Origin: Fontisubflavum oceani
GTDB taxonomy: Bacteria; Pseudomonadota; Alphaproteobacteria; Rhodobacterales; Rhodobacteraceae
Length of the DNA: 64,000 nucleotides
Direction: 5' to 3'
NCBI RefSeq assembly: GCF_030407165.1
Contig: NZ_CP129111.1
Span: 2,542,001 to 2,606,000, forward strand
Shown piece by piece: positions 16,939 through 25,716 of this stretch. The notes beneath the pieces are model-generated. The model was not told the DNA's origin. It saw only the letters and a list, made by a program, of their open reading frames with translations, and made no database searches. The position numbers and the translations under genes are program-made. Every line of letters starts with the position of its first letter. The first letter of the stretch is position 1.

Positions 16939-19628
16939 ATGGCCAGCCTGAACGATATTCGCAGCACTTTCCTCGACTATTTCGCCCGCAACGGGCATGA
17001 GGTTGTCGACAGCTCTCCGCTTGTCCCGCGCAATGACCCGACCCTGATGTTCGTGAACTCCGGGATGGTGCAGTTCAAGAATGTCTTCACCGGCATGGAG
17101 CACCGCGACTATACCCGCGCGACGACAAGCCAAAAATGCGTCCGCGCCGGCGGCAAGCACAATGATCTGGACAATGTCGGCTACACCGCTCGGCACCATA
17201 CTTTCTTTGAAATGCTGGGGAATTTCAGCTTTGGCGACTATTTCAAAGAAGAGGCGATCCCCTACGCCTGGGAATTGATTACCAAGGATTTTGGGATCGA
17301 CAAGAGCCGGCTTCTGGCGACGGTGTATCACACCGATGACGAGGCCTTCGACATCTGGAAAAAGGTTGGCGTGCCGGAGGATCGGATCATCCGCATTCCG
17401 ACCCATGACAATTTCTGGCAGATGGGGCCCACAGGTCCCTGCGGCCCTTGCACTGAGATTTTCTACGATCATGGTGACCATATCTGGGGTGGCCCGCCGG
17501 GAAGCCCCGAGGAAGACGGTGACCGGTTTATCGAGATCTGGAACATCGTGTTTATGCAGAACGAGCAATTCGCCGATGGCTCGATGGTGCCGCTCGATAT
17601 GCAATCGATCGATACCGGCATGGGCCTGGAACGGATCGGCGCGCTGCTCCAAGGCAAGCACGACAATTACGACACGGATTTGATGCGGAGCCTGATCGAG
17701 GCGAGCGCGCATGCGACCTCCGTTGACCCCGATGGGCCGAAAAACGTGCATCACCGGGTGATCGCGGACCATCTCCGCTCCACCTCTTTTCTGATCGCCG
17801 ATGGGGTGATGCCGTCGAATGAAGGGCGCGGTTATGTGCTGCGCCGGATCATGCGCCGGGCGATGCGGCACGCCCATTTGTTGGGCACGAAAGATCCGTT
17901 GATGCACCGTCTGGTGCCGGCTTTGGTGAGCCAGATGGGCCAGGCCTATCCTGAACTTGGCCGAGCGCAGGCGTTGATCACGGAAACGCTGAAGCTGGAG
18001 GAAGAGCGGTTCCGCACCACGCTGGATCGCGGTTTGCGGCTGCTCGACGAGGAGTTGGGCGACCTCGCGGAAGGCGCGGACCTGCCGGGCGAGACGGCGT
18101 TCAAACTCTATGACACCTATGGTTTCCCGCTGGATCTGACCCAGGATGCGCTGCGCGAAAAAGGGCGCGCCGTGGATACCGAGGGGTTTGATGCGGCAAT
18201 GGAGGCACAGAAGGCCAAGGCGCGGGCCGCCTGGTCCGGCTCCGGCGAAACCGCAGATGCCGCGATTTGGTTCGATCTGAGCGAGACCCATGGCGCGACC
18301 GAATTCCTCGGCTATGACACCGAGACGGCGGAAGGGGTCGTCTTGTCGATTGTGTCGGATGGCAAAGAGATCGCCGCGTTGGGCGAAGAGGGGGCACGGC
18401 CTGGGTCTTGTTCAACCAGACGCCATTTTATGCCGAGGCGGGCGGCCAAGTGGGCGACCACGGCTATGTCCGCATTCTCGAAGGCACCCATGAGGCCTCG
18501 GAGATGCGCTTCACCGGCCATGTGAGTGATGTGCAGAAACGCGGCGATGGCCTGTTTGCGCATCATCTGACGGTGGATAGCGGTCATCTTGAGGTTGGCG
18601 ACGCCGTTCGGCTTGAGGTGGACCACGCCCGCCGCGACACGATCCGCGCCAATCACTCCGCGACGCATCTGTTGCACGAGGCGCTCCGCCGCGCGCTTGG
18701 CGATCATGTGGCACAGCGGGGCTCGCTGAACGCGCCGGATCGGTTGCGGTTTGACTTCAGCCACTCCAAGGCGTTGACGGCGGCGGAATTGGACTCGGTG
18801 GAAGAAGAGGTCAATGCCTTCATCCGGCAGAACGCGCCGGTTGAGACGCGGATCATGACACCGGATGCCGCGCGCGATCTGGGCGCGCAGGCGCTCTTTG
18901 GTGAGAAATACGGCGATGAAGTCCGCGTCGTCTCCATGGGCATGCTGGATGGCTCGGGCAAAGGCGGCGATGGCCGGACTTATTCAATCGAACTTTGCGG
19001 CGGCACCCATGTGCGCCAGACCGGCGATATCGGCGTCTTTGTCACGCTTGGCGACAGTGCGTCGAGTTCTGGCGTCCGCCGGATCGAGGCGCTGACCGGG
19101 GCTGCGGCGTTTGACTATCTGTCAGGGCAGGAGCGGCGCTTGGCGGAGGTTGCCTCGGTGCTGAAAGCGCCCGCCAGCGAGGTTCTGGACCGGGTGACGG
19201 CGCTGCAAGAGGAACGCAAGAGCCTGTCGAATGAGGTCGCGCAACTGCGCAAGCAATTGGCGATGGCTGGCGGCGGCGTGGCCGCGCCTGAGGCGCAGGA
19301 GGTCAACGGGATCGCCTTCCACGCGCAGCTCTTGAGCGGCGTGACAGGTAAGGATTTGCCCGGTCTGATTGACGAACATAAGGCGCGGCTTGGCTCTGGC
19401 GTGGTGCTTCTGATCGCCGATGCGGGCGGCAAAGCGGCGGTCGCGGCGGGCGTGACCGATGATTTGACAGGCCGGATCAGCGCCGTTGATCTGGTGAAAG
19501 CGGCGGTGCCGGAACTGGGTGGCAAGGGCGGCGGCGGTCGTCCGGATATGGCCCAGGGCGGCGGCGCGGATGCAGGCAAGGCCGACGCCGCGATCAAGGC
19601 GGCCGAAGCCGTTCTAGAGGGAGTGTAA
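16939..19628 (+). CDS. alaS: Alanine--tRNA ligase, frameshifted
   Basis: Charges tRNA-Ala. The first frame (from 16939) holds the class II catalytic core: FVNSGMVQFKNVFTG, RHHTFFEMLGNFSFGDYFK and GPTGPCGPCTEIFYDHG. It breaks at a run of five G at 18390-18394. Adding one G gives EEGGTAWVLFNQTPFYAEAGGQVGD and continues through the editing domain zinc motifs (HSATHLLHEAL and CGGTHVRQTGDIG) to a Gly-rich C-Ala domain, ending at 19628. The repaired length is 896 residues, normal for AlaRS. Because the enzyme is essential and both halves are perfectly conserved, the break is almost certainly a sequence error. Confidence 0.95.
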
Positions 19629-19631
19629 GAG

Positions 19632-19922
19632 ATGCCTGGTGCGTTCTGGATTGCCCATGTGACAGTGACCGATGAAGAGGCCTATATGAAATACGCCGCG
19701 CTCGCGACCGATGCGATTGCGGCCCATGGTGGCGAGTTTCTGGCCCGCGGCGGTCGTGCTGTACAAAAGGAAGGCCGCGCCCATCCGCGCAATGTGGTGG
19801 CGCGCTTCCCAAGTGTCGAGGCGGCGGAGACCTGCTATCACTCCGACATCTATCAAGAGGCGTTGAGCCATGCGCGTGGCGCGTCGGAACGGGATTTGGT
19901 GATTGTCGAGGCGCTCGACTAG
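19632..19922 (+). CDS. DUF1330 family protein
   Basis: A 96-residue protein starting MPGAFWIAHVTVTDEEAYMKY, with FLARGGRAVQKEG and NVVARFPSVEAAETCYHSDIYQ, the DUF1330 ferredoxin-like (dimeric alpha-beta barrel) pattern. The molecular function of the family is unknown. It begins three bases after the alaS stop, with GAGGGAG as a ribosome site inside the alaS end, and is probably co-transcribed with alaS. Its stop overlaps by four bases the stop of the convergent YitT-like gene. Confidence 0.88.
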   Translation: MPGAFWIAHVTVTDEEAYMKYAALATDAIAAHGGEFLARGGRAVQKEGRAHPRNVVARFPSVEAAETCYHSDIYQEALSHARGASERDLVIVEALD

Positions 19923-20530
19923 CGCCCGATATACCGATCTTGGCGGTGGTTGACGCCAATCATCACGTTGACCACCACTGCGCCAAGCAGTGACCAGCCG
20001 ACCAGCGGCAGGGGCAGCACAAAAAGCGCGGCGGCAAAGAGGGCGATGTCGAAGCCCAGTTGCACCCATCCGGCCTGAAGCGCGACACGATCTTGTAGCC
20101 AGAGGCCCAAGACACCGATCCCGCCAAGCGACGCGCCATGACGGAAGAGCACCATCAGGCCCAACCCGGTTATTGCGCCCGCAAGAAGTGCGCCGAATGC
20201 CGGGTTTAGGTGCTCAAACGCAATCAGTCTTGGGAAGAGTTCCACCCAGATCGAGGTCATCGCCACGGCAATCGCGGTTTTGATCGTGAAGCGTGGCCCG
20301 AGACGCAGCCAGGCCAAGATGTAAAATGGCAGGTTGACCGCGAAGAACAGCAAGCCGATGGGCCAACCCGTGACATAGCTGAGCAAGACCGCGAGCCCGG
20401 CGGTCTGGCCGGTGATTAGGCCTAGATGGGCCAGAAACATCAAGCCAAGCGCGCAGAGCGCGGTGCCCAGAAAGAAGGCTTGAACATCCTCGATAAGGCT
20501 GTGCGATAGGGTCTTATGCGGCTCCGTCAT
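19919..20530 (-). CDS. YitT family membrane protein
   Basis: A 203-residue inner-membrane protein with about five or six hydrophobic segments. The sequence GLITGQTAGLAVLLSYVTGWPIGLLFFAVNLPFYIL near residues 36-70 and the GLMVLFRHGASLGGIGVLGLWLQDR segment are characteristic of the YitT/DUF161 family, whose substrate is not known. It is a lone gene, convergent with the DUF1330 gene, and is separated by about 40 bases from the Lrp-type regulator gene on the same strand. Confidence 0.87.
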   Translation of the reverse strand: MTEPHKTLSHSLIEDVQAFFLGTALCALGLMFLAHLGLITGQTAGLAVLLSYVTGWPIGLLFFAVNLPFYILAWLRLGPRFTIKTAIAVAMTSIWVELFPRLIAFEHLNPAFGALLAGAITGLGLMVLFRHGASLGGIGVLGLWLQDRVALQAGWVQLGFDIALFAAALFVLPLPLVGWSLLGAVVVNVMIGVNHRQDRYIGR

Positions 20531-20570
20531 AGCGCGCCTGATCGCAATCCCGGGCCGCGCCGTCCATGCG

Positions 20571-21029
20571 TCAGAGTGGCAGGGCGGCGGTGTCTTTCAA
20601 CTCTTCCATTACGAAGCTGGCGGAAACATCGCTGAGATCAACTTTCTGGATCAGCCTTTGATAGAGACGGTCGTAATCCGCCACATCCGCAACCCGCGCG
20701 CGGATCAGATAATCCAAGTCACCGGTCATCCGATAAACGCCCATGATCTCGGGCATCTCGCGAACGGCGCGGGCGAATTTTTCCAACCATTTGGCGTCGT
20801 GATGCGCGGCGTGGACCTGGATGAAGACCATCAGGCCGAGGCCCAGTTTCGCGGGATCGAGCAGAGCCACGCGCCCGGTGATGATCCCGCGCGCTTCCAG
20901 CGCACGGACCCGGCGCCAGCAGGCATTGCGTGAGAGGCCGACGCGGGTTCCCAACTCTTCCAGCGGGATATCTGCCTCGCGTTGCAGAACGCTCAAAATA
21001 TGACGATCTATCGTATCAAGTTTCTCCAT
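20571..21029 (-). CDS. Lrp/AsnC family transcriptional regulator
   Basis: A 152-residue feast/famine regulator. The N-terminal helix-turn-helix runs over about residues 3-60 (LDTIDRHILSVLQREADIPLEELGTRVGLSRNACWRRVRALEARGII), and the C-terminal RAM/AsnC ligand domain follows (MPEIMGVYRMTGDLDYLIRARV). The start at 21029 (MEKLD) matches the family; upstream in-frame codons have no homology. Its target cannot be read from the sequence; the divergent DUF6356/amidotransferase pair or the downstream YitT gene are candidates by position. Confidence 0.93.
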   Translation of the reverse strand: MEKLDTIDRHILSVLQREADIPLEELGTRVGLSRNACWRRVRALEARGIITGRVALLDPAKLGLGLMVFIQVHAAHHDAKWLEKFARAVREMPEIMGVYRMTGDLDYLIRARVADVADYDRLYQRLIQKVDLSDVSASFVMEELKDTAALPL

Positions 21030-21149
21030 GATTCGATGTATAGTGTGAAAATATCCCAATATCACGCCCTTAATCGCGACGGATTGGGAAGCAATCTCAA
21101 CCACTGCATGGCAAAATCACCCTGCGAACAGAGTTTGAGGAGCGCGCCT

Positions 21150-21356
21150 ATGATCACCCGTATCTTTTTGAGCCACCCCCGTCAGGTGGAAGAAAGCTAT
21201 CTGGAACACGCCGCGTTTGCGAGCCGGTTCTCGGGCAAGCTGTTTTTGGCAAGCTGTGCCGCGGCGGTCCATGCGGTGATCCCGTGTCTGTTTGAGAAAA
21301 CGGCGAGCCGGATGATCGCGGATATGTATGCCAAGACGCATAACCGCGGGCAGTAA
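21150..21356 (+). CDS. DUF6356-like small protein
   Basis: A 68-residue protein, MITRIFLSHPRQVEESYLEHAAFASRFSGKLF and on, with one hydrophobic segment (LFLASCAAAVHAVIPCLF) and the ending FEKTASRMIADMYAKTHNRGQ. I recognise this as a small Rhodobacterales family of unknown function (DUF6356 from memory). The ATG at 21150 has a GAGGAG ribosome site. It is divergent from the Lrp-type gene and lies three bases before the amidotransferase gene, suggesting co-expression. Confidence 0.75.
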   Translation: MITRIFLSHPRQVEESYLEHAAFASRFSGKLFLASCAAAVHAVIPCLFEKTASRMIADMYAKTHNRGQ

Positions 21357-21359
21357 TTC

Positions 21360-22154
21360 ATGTGCCGATGGGTGGCCTATACGGGCGCGCCGGTGTTTTT
21401 GGAGGATCTCGTCTCCAGCCCCGGTCATTCGCTGATTGAGCAAAGCCAGCACGCGACGGAATGCAAGACCGAGACCAATGGCGACGGGTTCGGGCTGGCT
21501 TGGTACGACGCGCGGCCTGAGCCGGGGCTCTATCGCGATGTCTATCCGGCCTGGTCCGACACCAATCTTCGTGCGATTTGCGCCCAGGTGAAAGCGCGGC
21601 TGTTCCTGGCTCATGTGCGGGCCTCGACCGGCGCCGCGACCAGTCGGAACAACTGCCATCCCTTCGTCAAAGGGCGGTGGTCCTTTATGCATAACGGGCA
21701 GATCGGCGGTTTCGAGGCGTTTCGCAAACAAGCCGATATGGCGATCCCGGATGATCTCTATAATGAGAGAAAGGGCGGGACCGATAGCGAGGTTCTGTTC
21801 TTGCTGGCGCTTGCGGCGGGGTTGGAGACGGCACCACGGGCGGCCATGGCCGAGGCCGTTGGCACGCTGGAGGCGATGTCGCGGTCGAAGGGGCAGGGGC
21901 CGTATATGCGGATCTCGGCGGCGTTCAGCGATGGGGAGGCGCTTTATGCGCTGCGCTATTCCTCGGACCATATCGCACCTTCGGTCTATTACCGCTTCAG
22001 CGACAGCCGCCAGGGATGGGCGGTCGTCTCCGAACCGCTGGAAAGCGATCAAAGCGGCTGGCAGGAGTTACAGCCCGGCCATATGGCCCGTTTCGTCGGG
22101 CGCGACGTGCAGGTCACGCCCTTCGCGCCAGTGATGCAACCGGCGGCGGCTTAG
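21360..22154 (+). CDS. Class II glutamine amidotransferase (EgtC/YafJ-like)
   Basis: The 264-residue protein begins MCRWVAYTG. After methionine removal Cys2 would be the catalytic N-terminal nucleophile of class II glutaminase domains. Further motifs are NGDGFGLAWYD, FLAHVRASTGA, NCHPFVKGRWSFMHNGQIGGF and GGTDSEVLFLL, all typical of stand-alone class II amidotransferase-like proteins. No ergothioneine genes are present nearby, so the acceptor reaction is unknown. It follows the small DUF6356-like gene by three bases. Confidence 0.9.
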   Translation: MCRWVAYTGAPVFLEDLVSSPGHSLIEQSQHATECKTETNGDGFGLAWYDARPEPGLYRDVYPAWSDTNLRAICAQVKARLFLAHVRASTGAATSRNNCHPFVKGRWSFMHNGQIGGFEAFRKQADMAIPDDLYNERKGGTDSEVLFLLALAAGLETAPRAAMAEAVGTLEAMSRSKGQGPYMRISAAFSDGEALYALRYSSDHIAPSVYYRFSDSRQGWAVVSEPLESDQSGWQELQPGHMARFVGRDVQVTPFAPVMQPAAA

Positions 22155-22158
22155 GCCG

Positions 22159-23538
22159 TTAGTCGCGGGCGTAAAGCTCCGACTCCGCGCCGAGATAGCC
22201 GTTCCAGGCGAACCAATAGGCGATATGACCGGCGACGCGGGGCAGGCTGCGGCCATCTTGGGCTTCCAGCGCGTCTTCGGTGACGCGCCAGGTCATGCCG
22301 TCATTCGATGTTAGCGTCTCGGTATCGCCGGAGAATGTCAGATCACCGCGCTCATAGGCGCGGACGCTCCGCCGATCGGCCTCACCGATCAGCACCAAGG
22401 ACGTGTCGAGCATGCCGTCATTCAGCACCATCTGATCGGCGAATGCGTCCAGCGGCCAGGCTTTCGCGCCGCCGAATTGCCGGATGCCGAAGACATAGTC
22501 TTTCTGCAGATGTTCGGATTGGTCGACCAGCGTCGGGAACATCAGATCATCGGAGGCGAAATAGTCGCGATAGACCACACCCGAGCCGTAATTCCGCGAA
22601 TATCCGGTGTTGAGCGACAGGATCTGCGTCTCGGGATTGGCCGCGCGCCAGGCCTCCCAGGTGTCGATGACCACCGGGCGCTCTCGCAGCCGGATGCCAC
22701 TATCGACCAGCGGGCCGACAACAGGCTCCCCGGTGAACTGGTTCCAGAGCGAATGGGTGGCGCGGTCGAACATCAGCTTGTTGGAGCGATAGAGAAAGCC
22801 GGAGGAGCCGAAAACGAAGGGCTCCGCCCGCGCTTCGACTTCGGTTTCGAACAGAATGCCCGCGCCGCAGAGCGTGCAATAGGCCAGTGCCACGGGCACG
22901 CCGCCGATCACCTCGTTAAACATCTCATGCCAGCCCATGATCCGAAGCGGATAGGCGCGCGCATCGCCATTGATCGAGACGCCGAAGACCAGATCGTCGG
23001 GGCGCATATAGTCGGCCTCGGCGGCGGTGATGAGGTCTGGATTGTCGAGCGAGGGGATGCCATCCTTCCGCACGCCGCCCCAAGTGATTTCCTCAAACCG
23101 GATCCGCATCCGGTCGCGCTCCAGATATTCCGGGCGCAAGAAGGCCGAGAAATTCGGGTCGATCTGCAGGAAGAGCGTGCGTTTGACCTCAACGAAGCTG
23201 GGATGCGGGATGACCTGCGGGTTGGCCTCTTGCCACAGCATCCAGTCAAACCAGCCGCGCCTGTCGGGGTCTCCGGTGACATGTTGTAGTGCGGCGTCGA
23301 TCGCATCGGGCGAGATCGGCGTGAAACGGAGTGCCGTGATCAGCCCGGCGGCCATGTCGGGGTTACCACGGGTGTGGATGAACTCAAGCGCGGCGATGAA
23401 GTCGCTCGGGCTGCCATAGATCAGATCGTATTGCGCCCGAAACAGCGTGTCGAACTCATCTGAGGTCTGGGCCAGAGCGGTGATCGGGGTGAGCGCCGCG
23501 CTGGCCGAGAGCGCGGAGAAATGGCGGCGGGTGAGCAT
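22159..23538 (-). CDS. DUF3179 domain-containing exported protein
   Basis: A 459-residue protein with a probable Tat signal, MLTRRHFSALSASAALTPITALAQ, then a mature domain with DLVFGVSINGDARAYPLRIMGWHEMFNEVIGG, VALAYCTLCGAGILFE and LWNQFTGEPVVGPL, the DUF3179 pattern. Function is unknown. AYCTLCGAG contains a CxxC that could bind metal or form a disulfide. The start has a good AAAGGAG ribosome site. It is convergent with the amidotransferase gene, with four bases between the stops. Confidence 0.9.
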   Translation of the reverse strand: MLTRRHFSALSASAALTPITALAQTSDEFDTLFRAQYDLIYGSPSDFIAALEFIHTRGNPDMAAGLITALRFTPISPDAIDAALQHVTGDPDRRGWFDWMLWQEANPQVIPHPSFVEVKRTLFLQIDPNFSAFLRPEYLERDRMRIRFEEITWGGVRKDGIPSLDNPDLITAAEADYMRPDDLVFGVSINGDARAYPLRIMGWHEMFNEVIGGVPVALAYCTLCGAGILFETEVEARAEPFVFGSSGFLYRSNKLMFDRATHSLWNQFTGEPVVGPLVDSGIRLRERPVVIDTWEAWRAANPETQILSLNTGYSRNYGSGVVYRDYFASDDLMFPTLVDQSEHLQKDYVFGIRQFGGAKAWPLDAFADQMVLNDGMLDTSLVLIGEADRRSVRAYERGDLTFSGDTETLTSNDGMTWRVTEDALEAQDGRSLPRVAGHIAYWFAWNGYLGAESELYARD

Positions 23539-23639
23539 GGGCCGGGTCTCCTTTGATCGGCGGGTAGCGCAATCATGCGCCCGGCGGGCTTCACATGCAT
23601 CTGACGTTCGGGTGATCGCGGGTGCCTCTCGCTCGCTGG

Positions 23640-23975
23640 TCAGTGGACATTGGTGGAGGAAAACACATTGATCACCACGATCCCCGCGATGATCAGCGCA
23701 ATACCGACCAATGCCGCAAAATCAATCCGCTGCCCGAACCAGACCAGCCCAACCGCCGCGACAGCAACAATGCCAAGCCCCGACGCCAGCGCGTAGGTGA
23801 TACCGACCGGCATGTATTTCAGCGTAAGCGTCAGGAAGTAGAACGAGCCGGCAAAGCCCAGGATAACCAAGAGAGATGGCCAGAGGCGGGTGAATTGTTC
23901 GCTCGCGTTTAGGGCGGAGATCGCGATGGTCTCGCCGATGATGGAGAGGGCGAGATAGAGGTAATGCGTGGGCAT
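23640..23975 (-). CDS. Small multidrug resistance (SMR/EmrE family) transporter
   Basis: A 111-residue protein with four membrane helices. It has the conserved membrane glutamate in LALSIIGETIA (residue 15, equivalent to EmrE Glu14), FTRLWPSLLVILGFAGSFYFLTLTLKYMPVGITYALASGLGIV, and FGQRIDFAALVGIALIIAGIVVIN. Family members exchange protons for lipophilic cations or guanidinium. The start MPTHY at 23975 matches the family; no clear ribosome site is seen. It is a lone gene between the DUF3179 gene and icd on the same strand. Confidence 0.93.
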   Translation of the reverse strand: MPTHYLYLALSIIGETIAISALNASEQFTRLWPSLLVILGFAGSFYFLTLTLKYMPVGITYALASGLGIVAVAAVGLVWFGQRIDFAALVGIALIIAGIVVINVFSSTNVH

Positions 23976-24153
23976 GGAGGCAAGTGCTTTCAAACGGGTG
24001 TGGGACGGGCAGGGAGAGCCGAAACGCGGGCGGCGGTAAGTGGCCTGTTGCCCGCAGCAGGTCGCGCCTCGCCAAATGGCCTAGGGGATCGCGGCGCGGC
24101 GTTATGGCAATAGGGCAATCCATCGGATTGAATAGAGGTGGGCTATTGAAATC

Positions 24154-24183
24154 AAAAAAGGCCGCCCTGGGTCGGGCGGCCTT
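24154..24183 (-). terminator. Rho-independent terminator after icd
   Basis: On the minus strand AAGGCCGCCC, a GACCCA loop and GGGCGGCCTT are followed by TTTTGATTT. It begins about 24 bases after the icd stop codon. The stem is ten base pairs and GC-rich. Confidence 0.9.
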
Positions 24184-24206
24184 CGATCTCTTGAAGCCTC
24201 TCCGGT

Positions 24207-25421
24207 TTAACCGGCGAGCGCCCTGTTCAGATTCTCGTCGATCTTCTCCAAGAAGCCCATCGTGGTCAGCCATTTCTGATCGGGGCCGACCAGGAGGGCG
24301 AGGTCCTTGGTCATGTCACCGGACTCGACAGTATCCACGATGACCTTCTCCAGCGTCTCAGCGAAGTTCATCAACGGCGCGTTGTCGTCCAGCTTGGCGC
24401 GGTGCTTCAGGCCACCGGTCCAGGCAAAGATCGAGGCGATCGAGTTGGTCGAGGTCTCTTTACCCGCCTGATGCTGACGATAGTGGCGGGTGACGGTGCC
24501 ATGGGCCGCTTCGGCCTCCACGATCTTCCCATCGGGCGTCATCAGTTGCGAGGTCATCAGACCGAGCGAGCCGAAGCCCTGCGCGACAGTGTCGGATTGC
24601 ACATCGCCATCGTAGTTTTTACAGGCCCAGACAAAGCCGCCGGACCATTTCATCGCCGCCGCGACCATGTCGTCGATCAGGCGGTGCTCATAGGTGATGC
24701 CAGCGGCTTCGAACTTCTCTTTGAACTCTTCCTCATAGACCTTCTGGAACAGCAGCATGAACTGACCGTCATACTGTTTCAGAATGGTGTTCTTGGTCGA
24801 CAGATAGACCGGCCAGCCAAGCGACAGGCCATAGTTCATCGAGGCGCGGGCGAAATCGATGATCGACTGATCAAGGTTATACATGCCCATATAAACGCCT
24901 GAGGAGGGCGCCTTGAACACTTCGCGCTCATCGACGGTGCCGTCTTCGCCGACGAATTTCATCGTCAACGTGCCCGGCCCGGGGAATTTCATATCCGTCG
25001 CGCGATACTGATCGCCATAGGCGTGACGGCCGATGACAATCGGTTGCGTCCAACCCGGCACAAGACGCGGCACATTTTTGCAGATGATCGGCGCGCGGAA
25101 TACAACGCCGCCCAGGATGTTGCGGATCGTGCCATTGGGCGACCGCCACATCTGTTTCAGGCCGAACTCTTCAACGCGGGCCTCATCGGGCGTGATCGTG
25201 GCGCATTTGACGGCGACACCGATCTCTTTGGTCTTTTCGGCGGCGTCGATGGTGATCTGGTCGTTGGTCGCATCGCGGCTTTCGATACCCAGGTCATAAT
25301 ACAGCAGATCCACATCCAGATAGGGTTGGATCAGCTTCTTCTTGATGAAGTCCCAGATGATCCGGGTCATCTCATCGCCATCCATCTCGACGATGGGGTT
25401 CTCTACCTTGATCTTCGACAT
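24207..25421 (-). CDS. icd: NADP-dependent isocitrate dehydrogenase (homodimeric, eukaryote-like type)
   Basis: Oxidative decarboxylation of isocitrate in the citric acid cycle. The 404-residue product begins MSKIKVENPIVEMDGDEMTRIIW and has CATITPDEARVEEFGLKQMWRSPNGTIRNILGG (isocitrate-binding Ser/Asn/Arg region), VPGWTQPIVIGRHAYGDQYRATD, NYDGDVQSDTVAQGFGSLGLMTS, and EAAHGTVTRHYRQHQAGKETSTNSIASIFAWT (metal and NADP sites). This is the subfamily shared with mitochondria and common in alphaproteobacteria. GAGGG precedes the start. It is a single-gene unit with its own terminator. Confidence 0.97.
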   Translation of the reverse strand: MSKIKVENPIVEMDGDEMTRIIWDFIKKKLIQPYLDVDLLYYDLGIESRDATNDQITIDAAEKTKEIGVAVKCATITPDEARVEEFGLKQMWRSPNGTIRNILGGVVFRAPIICKNVPRLVPGWTQPIVIGRHAYGDQYRATDMKFPGPGTLTMKFVGEDGTVDEREVFKAPSSGVYMGMYNLDQSIIDFARASMNYGLSLGWPVYLSTKNTILKQYDGQFMLLFQKVYEEEFKEKFEAAGITYEHRLIDDMVAAAMKWSGGFVWACKNYDGDVQSDTVAQGFGSLGLMTSQLMTPDGKIVEAEAAHGTVTRHYRQHQAGKETSTNSIASIFAWTGGLKHRAKLDDNAPLMNFAETLEKVIVDTVESGDMTKDLALLVGPDQKWLTTMGFLEKIDENLNRALAG

Positions 25422-25496
25422 CTGCCGTGTCCCTCATATGTGGTGAAGCATTCGATTGCGCGCGGTCTAACGGAAACCATTGCATCTGGGAAGTGG

Positions 25497-25512
25497 GTAT
25501 ACCGATGTATAC
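25497..25512. promoter_or_regulatory. Possible operator GTATAC-N4-GTATAC
   Basis: GTATACCGATGTATAC is a repeat of the palindrome GTATAC spaced four bases apart, about 75 bases upstream of the icd start and 200 bases before the divergent autotransporter gene. Symmetry of this kind is typical of GntR-like or similar operators, but I cannot name the regulator. Confidence 0.3.
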
Positions 25513-25716
25513 CGGCGTCGTGATGTCGCGGAGGGTTTCGCGATTGGATTATCCCGTCTCACAAACAGGATAACGCTATCGGCAGATTAACGCTTGCTTG
25601 AGCGCCTGCGCGTCTGGTTAATAAAATCGTTGCCGTTGAGTAAGGGTCGCGTGTTGTAGCTGGTTGGCTTGTCTCGCGTCGGTGGCGCGGCAGAGGCCAA
25701 GAACCAGGTGCGAGGG

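Noticed and set aside
18390..18394. Programmed ribosomal frameshift in alaS
   Set aside because: No slippery heptamer or downstream pseudoknot is evident, AlaRS is not known to use frameshifting, and the same G5 defect recurs in unrelated genes.
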